Shown here: positions 7,964-14,852 of the stretch, piece by piece
How the letters are laid out: every line of letters starts with the position of its first letter
Position numbering within the stretch: the first letter of the stretch is position 1
NCBI GenBank assembly: GCA_016718825.1
Contig: JADKCL010000002.1
Span: 248,001 to 312,000 of the forward strand
Origin: Bacteroidota bacterium
Lineage (GTDB): Bacteria > Bacteroidota > Bacteroidia > J057 > JADKCL01
DNA length: 64,000 bases
Direction: 5' to 3'
The notes under the pieces: model-generated
The model's input: only the letters and a program-made list of their open reading frames with translations
Database searches by the model: none
What the model was told of the DNA's origin: nothing
Made by a program: the position numbers and the translations under genes

Positions 7964-8875
7964 ATGCAAAAGAGGCTTCAGTACGTATTTACCGCATTTG
8001 CACTTGTTGCTGGATTGTTTTTGACGAGCTGCGATCCCGATCGCAACGACAATCCGGAAGATCCCCCCATCGACAGTGACCCACAAGTCACGTTGATTTC
8101 GCCTGCCAATGGCTATGCCTTGGCCAAGCGGGGTGAAACGGTCTCCATTGTATTTGAAATTCACGATAACGAGTTGCTCACCACTTGGGACGCTACTGAA
8201 AAGTGGACTTCGGTTTCTGGTGTAGTGTATCAGCCTGAAGTGGCCATTCCAGCGCAACTCGCTGCAATTTCGACCAACAACAGCTTGCGCACAATCAATT
8301 ACACTGTGCCTTCTGATCCAAATGCGATTCAGATCTACACCACAATTGAAATTGCAGCCTATGCCACCGACAATAAAGGCAAAGTCGCCAAAGGCAAGTT
8401 TCGCATCAACGTCATCCCTGATGTCGATGACAGCACCGCCTATGAGTTTACCTCCTACACAGGTGACACTCTTTATAGTGTGACTACGGGTCATGACTAT
8501 GCTTTTGATTTGATTAACCGCGTATCCGGCAACAATCAGACGATGCCGCTGCCGAATCAGTACATCCGCGAGAGCTCAACCCCACCTGCCATCACTTGGG
8601 AGTTGACTACGCCAATCCAAGGCAGCTTGGACAGCACCATCGTCACCACCGACGCTACGCGTTTCAACTACGATGAGTTGACCTACGAGACAACATGGCA
8701 GGCATTTGTGACGAGCAATCGCATCGGCAGAAAAAGTGATCCATTGTCCCCTGGAGACATCGTGATCGTGAAAATGCCAACTGCACCGCACTATGCCGTG
8801 ATCCGCGTGAACACCACCGAAGGTGTCTTGGGATGTGGCTGTATGACATTTGACTACAAGTATTCCCACCAATAA
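7964..8875 (+). CDS. Putative lipoprotein of unknown function
   Basis: A 303-residue exported protein with a lipoprotein signal (lipid cysteine in LFLTSCDPD) and an Asp/Pro-rich linker. A segment starting VTLISPANGYALAKRGETV resembles the first strand of an immunoglobulin-like or fibronectin-like fold. The C-terminal part ends in a Cys-Gly-Cys segment (LGCGCMTFDYKY). I recognise no family. It probably stands alone between a candidate promoter (7907-7939) and a terminator at 8898. Confidence 0.75.
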   Translation: MQKRLQYVFTAFALVAGLFLTSCDPDRNDNPEDPPIDSDPQVTLISPANGYALAKRGETVSIVFEIHDNELLTTWDATEKWTSVSGVVYQPEVAIPAQLAAISTNNSLRTINYTVPSDPNAIQIYTTIEIAAYATDNKGKVAKGKFRINVIPDVDDSTAYEFTSYTGDTLYSVTTGHDYAFDLINRVSGNNQTMPLPNQYIRESSTPPAITWELTTPIQGSLDSTIVTTDATRFNYDELTYETTWQAFVTSNRIGRKSDPLSPGDIVIVKMPTAPHYAVIRVNTTEGVLGCGCMTFDYKYSHQ

Positions 8876-8897
8876 GGAATACCTTTTGAGAAATAGA

Positions 8898-8928
8898 AAA
8901 AGGGGCTGTGATCAGCCCCTTTTTTTTT
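8898..8928 (+). terminator. Terminator after the lipoprotein gene
   Basis: AAAAAGGGGCTG / CAGCCCCTTTTT with a GTGAT-type loop, followed by T residues to 8928. The next gene starts at 8933, just past it. Confidence 0.88.
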
Positions 8929-8932
8929 GAGC

Positions 8933-9724
8933 ATGTACAAGATCGTTCAATTCCTCAAGCATCGGTGGCAGGCCAAAACCAAACACGGCGTGCATTCTCC
9001 GTTTGTTTTTGATTTTGTGACGAATGTCCTGCCTCGAAACCCAAGTGCCTCCGGAAATCGCATCGAAGCCTTGCGCAGGCAACTGCTTCATCGCAAGGAT
9101 ATCCTGGAGATCGAAGATTTTGGTGCCGGCTATCGTGGCGAGGCACGACCTGTCATCCGGAAAACCATTCGGCAGGTGATTCAATCTTCCGCAAGAAGGA
9201 GAGGTGAAGGGGAATTGTTGAGTAGAATCGTCAGGCACTATGCGCCGCAGCACCTGCTCGAATTGGGAACCAATCTTGGATTCTCAACCATGTATTTGTC
9301 TGAGGCTATGGGTTCAGAGAGTCAATTGATTACCATAGAAGGTTCAAAGCAATTGTCGAAGCGCGCAGCAACGCATCTCGCATCCATGGGCATGCAGCCG
9401 TCATTGCTTGTCGGCGAATTTACAGAGGTACTTGAAAACCAAATCGACTGGAAAACCTTTCGGCCGGAATTTGTGTTGCTGGATGGTAACCATCGGGAGG
9501 AAGCCACATTGGCCTACTTCGATTTTTTGTTGCCGAAATTGGGGGCAGCAGCGATCGTGGTTTTGGACGATATTTATTGGAGCCAAGGCATGACCAAGGC
9601 TTGGCAGGCAATTGTGAACCATCCGAAGGTGACGGTGAGCATCGATTTGTTTGACTTGGGGATTTGCTTTTTGGAGAGGAATCAGGCGAAGGAGCATTTT
9701 AGGATCAAGACTTGGGCTTTGTGA
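8933..9724 (+). CDS. Class I SAM-dependent methyltransferase (O-methyltransferase-like)
   Basis: A 263-residue soluble protein. Motif I of class I methyltransferases is clear at LLELGTNLGFSTMYLSEA, followed by the acidic LITIEGS strand that normally binds the ribose, and FVLLDGNHREEATLAYF and AAIVVLDDIYW further on, as in catechol-O-methyltransferase-like families. The basic N-terminal ~70 residues (HRWQAKTKHGVHSPFVFDFV) are a recurrent Bacteroidota extension. The substrate is unknown. The ATG at 8933 is preferred over a TTG two codons upstream. The promoter of hslU overlaps its stop codon. Confidence 0.8.
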   Translation: MYKIVQFLKHRWQAKTKHGVHSPFVFDFVTNVLPRNPSASGNRIEALRRQLLHRKDILEIEDFGAGYRGEARPVIRKTIRQVIQSSARRRGEGELLSRIVRHYAPQHLLELGTNLGFSTMYLSEAMGSESQLITIEGSKQLSKRAATHLASMGMQPSLLVGEFTEVLENQIDWKTFRPEFVLLDGNHREEATLAYFDFLLPKLGAAAIVVLDDIYWSQGMTKAWQAIVNHPKVTVSIDLFDLGICFLERNQAKEHFRIKTWAL

Positions 9725-9747
9725 GCATGGGCTTTTCCTTATATTTG
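9718..9747 (+). promoter_or_regulatory. Promoter of hslU
   Basis: TTTG (9718-9721), an 18-base spacer and a perfect TATATTTG (9740-9747). The -33 element overlaps the end of the methyltransferase gene. The start codon is 59 bases downstream of the -7 box. Confidence 0.7.
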
Positions 9748-9805
9748 GGCCGCAGAAAAACGAAAACTCAACTTTCATCTGGAATCAACAGCAATCGATA
9801 GGAAT

Positions 9806-11197
9806 ATGCAGGGAATCAGCGAATACTTGACACCGTTCAAGATTGTCGAGGAATTGGACAAATACATCATCGGGCAAGGCGAGGCAAAGAAGTCTGTGGC
9901 GATTGCCTTGCGTAACCGTTGGAGACGCATGAATTCGGCCGATGACATCAAGGGCGAAATCATCCCCAACAACATCCTGATGATCGGGCCAACCGGTGTC
10001 GGAAAGACTGAAATCGCCCGCCGTTTGGCGCATTTGGCTGATGCTCCATTTATCAAAGTCGAGGCTTCCAAATTCACCGAGGTCGGTTATGTCGGCCGAG
10101 ATGTCGAGAGCATGGTCCGTGACCTTGTGGAGCAATCCGTGAACTTGGTCAAAGCCGAAAAGAAAAAGGAGATCGAAGTCAAAGCGCGCGAAAATGCGAA
10201 TGCGATCATTTTGGATGTCTTGATTCCTCCCGTGCGGAAAAAAAGTCCGGACTCGACCAGCCAGCCTGCCTTGGAAGATGCGGAAAAGAAGGAGGGAGGC
10301 AACGAAGAAGAACTGAACGAGCGCACCCGTGAGCGCTTCCGTGAGAAGCTCCGCAATGGCGAATTGGACGATCGCAAGATCGAATTGGAGGTCAATGCCC
10401 CCACTTCGCAGGTGCACATCATGGGTCCAGGCGGCATGGAAGGCTTCGATGGGCTGCAAGACATGCTCTCCGGCATGATCCCCAAAAAGACAAAACGGCG
10501 TTCGCTTACGGTGGCAGAAGCCAGGGAATATCTCATCGAGGAAGAATCCGCCAAACTCATCGACATGGATGCCGTAACGCGTGAGGCGCTTGAGCGTGCG
10601 AGCAACAGCGGCATGATTTTCATCGATGAAATCGACAAAATCGCATCAGGCGCGGGCAAAGGCTCGGGCCCGGACGTGTCGCGCGAAGGCGTGCAACGCG
10701 ACCTTCTGCCGATCGTCGAAGGCAGCACCGTCAACACGAAACATGGCGCGATCAAAACGGATCATATTCTGTTTATCGCAGCAGGCGCGTTCCACGTCGC
10801 CAAGCCAAGCGATTTGATTCCTGAGTTGCAGGGCCGTTTTCCGATTCGTGTCGAACTGAGTTCGCTGACCAAGGACGACTTTGTAAAGATCCTCAGTCAG
10901 CCTAAAAATGCCCTGACCAAGCAATATGCTGCCATGTTGGCGGCTGAAGGCGTTTCGTTGACGTTTACCGACGACGCCATTGAAGCGATTGCAGACATTG
11001 CATTCAACGTGAATCAAGAGCTTGAAAACATTGGTGCGCGGCGGCTCCATACGATCATGAGCAACATTCTCAACGACATCCTTTTTGATGTGCCTGACCG
11101 TATCGACGAGAAGGATTTTGTGATCAATGGCGAATTTGTAAGGACAAAAATCCAACGGATTAGCGGCAAGAAGGATCTGAGTCACTACATTCTGTGA
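9806..11197 (+). CDS. hslU: HslU, ATPase subunit of the HslUV protease
   Basis: A 463-residue AAA+ unfoldase that feeds substrates to the HslV peptidase in the cytoplasm. It begins with the family's ISEYLTPFKIVEELDKYIIGQ. It has a Walker A motif at GPTGVGKTE (Lys67), the pore loop in EVGYVGRDVES, an I-domain insertion (about 110-245) rich in charged residues, a Walker B motif at MIFIDEIDKIA, and sensor/box VII segments around PELQGRFPIRVEL. The C-terminal tail DLSHYIL matches the HslV-docking tail of the family. Length is typical. No hslV is adjacent or elsewhere in this window. cdd follows 55 bases downstream. Confidence 0.96.
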   Translation: MQGISEYLTPFKIVEELDKYIIGQGEAKKSVAIALRNRWRRMNSADDIKGEIIPNNILMIGPTGVGKTEIARRLAHLADAPFIKVEASKFTEVGYVGRDVESMVRDLVEQSVNLVKAEKKKEIEVKARENANAIILDVLIPPVRKKSPDSTSQPALEDAEKKEGGNEEELNERTRERFREKLRNGELDDRKIELEVNAPTSQVHIMGPGGMEGFDGLQDMLSGMIPKKTKRRSLTVAEAREYLIEEESAKLIDMDAVTREALERASNSGMIFIDEIDKIASGAGKGSGPDVSREGVQRDLLPIVEGSTVNTKHGAIKTDHILFIAAGAFHVAKPSDLIPELQGRFPIRVELSSLTKDDFVKILSQPKNALTKQYAAMLAAEGVSLTFTDDAIEAIADIAFNVNQELENIGARRLHTIMSNILNDILFDVPDRIDEKDFVINGEFVRTKIQRISGKKDLSHYIL

Positions 11198-11252
11198 TTG
11201 GAGCGGGATTTTTGCTATTTTCGTGGACTCCAGTGCGTTCAGGGGGAAGAAT

Positions 11253-11732
11253 TTGAGACAGGAATATCACATCGCTTTTGAGTTGCTCGATGATGCGAGC
11301 ACGTTGCCCGAAGATGAAAAGGCCTTGCTTTTGACAGCAATGTCAGCGAGTGAAGGTGCCTATGCGCCATTTTCCAATTTTCATGTAGGCTGCGCCGTCC
11401 AACTTGCAGATGGCGAAGTTGTTACGGGAAACAATCAAGAAAATCCGGCTTTCCCTTCAAGTCTTTGTGCTGAGCGTACCGCTTTGTATTACCTTGGTTC
11501 TCAGGGCAAAGGCGACAAGGTGCGCAAACTGGCGATTCGGGCAAATAGCCCTGAAAAGTTGATCGCTGCCCCGGTGACACCCTGCGGCGCATGCCGTCAG
11601 GTGATGCTGGAATATGAGCGTCTCTCAGGCCAACCCGTCATCGTTTTGATGCAGGGGAAGGTCGGAAAAGTGCTGCGTGTGACGGGAATTGCAGCTTCGC
11701 TTTTGCCGTTTGGCTTTGATATTGAGTTCTGA
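11253..11732 (+). CDS. cdd: Cytidine deaminase
   Basis: About 159 residues. Deaminates cytidine or deoxycytidine to the uridine nucleoside in pyrimidine salvage. It carries the zinc site of the small tetrameric class: Cys72 and catalytic Glu74 in LCAERTA, and Cys111 and Cys114 in PCGAC, plus the substrate loop FSNFHVG and NQENPAFPSS. Start choice: TTG at 11253 is favoured because a purine-rich AGGGGGAAG lies just upstream, and because a candidate -7 element (11216-11223) overlaps the alternative GTG at 11223. The GTG start would add ten residues. The stop is certain; the start is not. Confidence 0.88.
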   Translation: MRQEYHIAFELLDDASTLPEDEKALLLTAMSASEGAYAPFSNFHVGCAVQLADGEVVTGNNQENPAFPSSLCAERTALYYLGSQGKGDKVRKLAIRANSPEKLIAAPVTPCGACRQVMLEYERLSGQPVIVLMQGKVGKVLRVTGIAASLLPFGFDIEF

Positions 11733-11745
11733 TTGGCTATATTTG
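11715..11745 (+). promoter_or_regulatory. Promoter of the T9SS propeller-like gene
   Basis: TTTG (11715-11718), a 19-base spacer and TATATTTG (11738-11745): an exact match to the Bacteroidota consensus, 29 bases upstream of the ATG at 11775 and overlapping the end of cdd. Confidence 0.75.
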
Positions 11746-11774
11746 ACTAGCTTTATTGCAATAGAAATCCGGGA

Positions 11775-13484
11775 ATGAGAAAAGGGTATCGATTTCAACC
11801 ACTGCTGCTTGCGACTTTCTTTATTTGTTTGCTTTCTGCAAGCCATTTGTTGGCACAGCAAGATACTTGGGTCAACCATTTTGGATCCGGCTTGGCAGAC
11901 TCACCTGAGGATATCCTGGTCGACGATGCTGGTAACAGCTATGTTTCGGGGTACTTTCGTGATACCCTTTGGATCGGCACAACCGAATTGATTGCAAGCG
12001 GCAAAAATGATGTTTTCCTTGCAAAATTTGCACCCGATGGTCAGTTGGCTTGGATCAACCGCTATGGATGGAATTCGAATGAATTTGCCCATGGACTCGC
12101 ATTTGATGCGATGGGAAATGTGATCATGGTTGGCGAATACCAAGATTCAACGATTTTTGAGGGAGACACCTTGTTTTCTGGGGATTCGCTTTGGTATGGA
12201 GCACCCGCAGAGACCTATGACGTTTTCTGGGTACGCGTGACCCCTTCGGGAACCATGGACAAATTTTGGGGTGGCGGATGGTTTGGCGGCGAATCTTTCA
12301 ACGAGGTTCAAGTGGGTTTGGACAGCCTTTATTATTTCGCGGGACTGTACCGCACCTTCAACAATTGGACTTTTGCAAACCCTGATGACTTGGAAGGTCT
12401 TGGAAGCGGATATGATGATGCCATTTGGGTAAGATCAGATTCCTCGGGCTTTATGGATCACAAGGCTATTGCCGCTGGTCGGTACGTCGACCGTGCAAGC
12501 GCAATTGCCTTGGTGGGAGACAGCCTGGTCGTCATGGGCGGCACTTTTCAGGATACCTGTTACTTTCGGCATTCAAGCCAATACGGTATCACCGGCTTTG
12601 AAGATGATGTTTTCATTGCATGCTACTCTGATACCGGTCGGTTCAAATGGGCAGTTCAAGGTGGCAGCAAAGCCATTGACGATCTGACCGCATTGGTAAC
12701 TGATGCACAAGGAAATATCTATTTTTCAGGGGCATACGATTCCTCATTTACGATTGCTGGCCAAACGCTGGTCGGAACGGGACACCTTGATGGTGTCGTC
12801 GGCAAGCTCAGTGTGGATGGCAATTTGTTATGGCTCAAGCACTTTGGTGGAATGGGTTTTGACGTTGCACGTGACCTTCGCATCACCAATTCAGGGGATT
12901 TGTTGGTCACAGGATATTTCCAACGCCAAATGGATTTGGGATCGGGCATACAGTTGGAAATCGCAGACACATTCGATCAAAATGCCTATGTCGTGAAACT
13001 TGACGCCGCTGGGAATGCGCTTTGGGCCAAAAACCTTGGCGGATCCGGCCCCGATTTGGGTGTTGCCGTGGATGAAGACGCAGCAGGATATATCTACGCA
13101 GTCGGAACATTTGCAGGCACTGGACAATTTGGACAAGTTTCTGCAACCGCTTTGGGGGGAGAGGACATTTACGTGCTGCGAATGAATGCTGATGGAGCTG
13201 TGTTCTCGACAGAAGCTGTTTCCCCTATTTCAAACGTCAATGTTTGGCCCAATCCGGCAAAATCTGAGTTTCAGGTGCAGTTTGATTTGAAGACAGCCTC
13301 CGAATTGACTTTTTTACTCTCGGATCTGAACGGTCAAGTGGTCATGGAACAATCCTTGGGCCGCAAAGCAGCAGGCATGGGGAATTTGAGCGTTGATGCT
13401 TCACGGCTCCCTGCAGGGTTGTATATCTACCAATTGAGATCAGTGAACGGCGCCTTCGCCGGGAAAATTGCTTTGATGCGCTAG
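11775..13484 (+). CDS. Secreted SBBP-repeat/propeller-like protein with T9SS sorting domain
   Basis: A 569-residue exported protein with a signal peptide (to about residue 27, LLAQQ). Residues about 30-475 are repeats of roughly 50-60 residues with alternating phrases such as DDAGNSYVSGYF, DAQGNIYFSGAY and DAAGYIYAVGTF. These match the SBBP/beta-propeller repeats common in Bacteroidota surface proteins. A T9SS type A sorting domain of about 80 residues ends the protein, with the characteristic NVWPNPAKSEFQV opening and LPAGLYIYQL near the end, so it should be exported across the outer membrane and anchored to or released at the surface. Ligand unknown. The last 45 bases overlap the 3' end of the convergent Nudix gene. 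Confidence 0.85.
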   Translation: MRKGYRFQPLLLATFFICLLSASHLLAQQDTWVNHFGSGLADSPEDILVDDAGNSYVSGYFRDTLWIGTTELIASGKNDVFLAKFAPDGQLAWINRYGWNSNEFAHGLAFDAMGNVIMVGEYQDSTIFEGDTLFSGDSLWYGAPAETYDVFWVRVTPSGTMDKFWGGGWFGGESFNEVQVGLDSLYYFAGLYRTFNNWTFANPDDLEGLGSGYDDAIWVRSDSSGFMDHKAIAAGRYVDRASAIALVGDSLVVMGGTFQDTCYFRHSSQYGITGFEDDVFIACYSDTGRFKWAVQGGSKAIDDLTALVTDAQGNIYFSGAYDSSFTIAGQTLVGTGHLDGVVGKLSVDGNLLWLKHFGGMGFDVARDLRITNSGDLLVTGYFQRQMDLGSGIQLEIADTFDQNAYVVKLDAAGNALWAKNLGGSGPDLGVAVDEDAAGYIYAVGTFAGTGQFGQVSATALGGEDIYVLRMNADGAVFSTEAVSPISNVNVWPNPAKSEFQVQFDLKTASELTFLLSDLNGQVVMEQSLGRKAAGMGNLSVDASRLPAGLYIYQLRSVNGAFAGKIALMR

Positions 13485-13946
13485 ATCCATCAAGTAGGTT
13501 TTGTTGGCGAGAATTTTTTGCGACACCACTTTGTCGATGGGGAAGGTGAACATCTCCGAGTCAAGTTCTTCCATGGATATCCACCGAAATGTCTGCGCAT
13601 CGCCTGAATTCTCCTCAAACGAATGCACTTCCTCTACAACCGGCACTTGCAGCGGTGTACTTAGTTCCACCAGATAGTAGATACTCAAAAGCTGATCCTT
13701 TGGATTGAATGCCGAAATTTGAAGGAACTCATTGATGTAGAAAAGTCCCAAGACATTGATGTCGGTTTGGGTTTCTTCAATAAATTCCCGTTTTAGAGCT
13801 TCCTCCAAGCCTTCTCCAAGATCATGTCCGCCTCCGGGGAATTTTGTCATCAAATAGCCCCCTCGACGCTCATCGGTCAATAAAACCCGACCTTGTTGAT
13901 CGCAACAAATTCCATAAACTCGAATGTTGTACCGCTCAGGAGCCAT
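13440..13946 (-). CDS. Nudix hydrolase
   Basis: A 168-residue cytoplasmic pyrophosphohydrolase of the Nudix superfamily. The Nudix box runs from Gly39 to about residue 61: Gx5E (Glu45), then R53-E54-x-x-E57-E58 as the metal-binding helix. The glycine usually found two residues later (EExG) is Gln60 here. Preceding strands (YNIRVYGICCDQQGRVLLTDE) and the FPGGG turn are typical. The substrate cannot be deduced. Its final 15 codons overlap, on the opposite strand, the end of the T9SS protein gene. Confidence 0.88.
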   Translation of the reverse strand: MAPERYNIRVYGICCDQQGRVLLTDERRGGYLMTKFPGGGHDLGEGLEEALKREFIEETQTDINVLGLFYINEFLQISAFNPKDQLLSIYYLVELSTPLQVPVVEEVHSFEENSGDAQTFRWISMEELDSEMFTFPIDKVVSQKILANKTYLMDLAHQSNFPGEGAVH

Positions 13947-14035
13947 CTCACATGCGAATGAATTCGCGTCTTGATTTTACAATTGCCTTGGAAACCTTAA
14001 ATTAGTGCCAATTGCGGGAATCGCAAACACAATAC

Positions 14036-14803
14036 ATGAATAAGATCCTTCCTTTGATACTGCTTTTATTCCTGGGTTCGGTAGAAATGACCAAAGGTCA
14101 AGCCGATGCCGGACTCAAGATTGACAAAAAAATCCCCGTAACCGGCAGTGAAAAATTTGACTTTGTCTTCACGCGCTCAGTCCTTGTCGGCAAAACGGAT
14201 GGCGTACCGTTTAATGCAAGTCGTTCAGGTGCCTACAGCTTCGGAATCGGATATGGATTCCCCATCGGGAAGTCGCTGGAGTTGAAGTTAGAGCCACGCG
14301 TACTCTGGCACAAAATGTACTTTTCCAACACGCCTGACAAGTGGTTTCCATCAAGTGACAGCAGCGCCACATTGGTGTACGAAAAGCAGCGGATTTCCTA
14401 TTTCGAAATCCCCGTTGCGCTGAAGTTCAAGCTTGCGCGGAGCAAGTACGTGGATGAGAAATCAGACGAAGCAAAGGTCGGGAAGTACAAATTCCTCTTC
14501 GAAATGGGCTTCGTTTTTGGACGGAGGCTGGGAAGCACCTACAAAACGCGTCATTATTCCGGCGGGACATTGGCAGCTCCTGTTTTGCCCAAAGTGACGG
14601 TAAAATCCAACCGAATTGAAGATTTGGCCCCGTTTCGCTTTGGCCCTTATGTCAGGATCGGTACAAGTTGGCTGTCGGCTTACGGCTTTTATCGCTTGAG
14701 CGATCCGTTTTTGGGTTACCGCAGGTTTGGAAACGAGGACGGCTCGAGTCGTTCATACCCCAATTTCACCAAATTGGAACTGGGGATCACCGTCGCGCTC
14801 TAA
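14036..14803 (+). CDS. PorT-like outer-membrane beta-barrel protein
   Basis: A 255-residue exported protein. The signal peptide ends near TKGQA (about residue 22). The body shows alternating aromatic and polar residues in strands of about ten residues (SGAYSFGIGYGFPIG, SLELKLEPRVLWHKMYF, RISYFEIPVALKFKL, FRFGPYVRIGTSWLSAYGFYRL) and closes with FTKLELGITVAL. This is the pattern of the PorT/OmpW-like eight-stranded barrels of Bacteroidota. The start is the ATG at 14036, which directly precedes the Lys-containing signal peptide. The specific role is unknown. Confidence 0.72.
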   Translation: MNKILPLILLLFLGSVEMTKGQADAGLKIDKKIPVTGSEKFDFVFTRSVLVGKTDGVPFNASRSGAYSFGIGYGFPIGKSLELKLEPRVLWHKMYFSNTPDKWFPSSDSSATLVYEKQRISYFEIPVALKFKLARSKYVDEKSDEAKVGKYKFLFEMGFVFGRRLGSTYKTRHYSGGTLAAPVLPKVTVKSNRIEDLAPFRFGPYVRIGTSWLSAYGFYRLSDPFLGYRRFGNEDGSSRSYPNFTKLELGITVAL

Positions 14804-14852
14804 CTGGCAATTGGGCTAGGAGGGAAGCCCTCCATATCAAGGCCACTACCAC

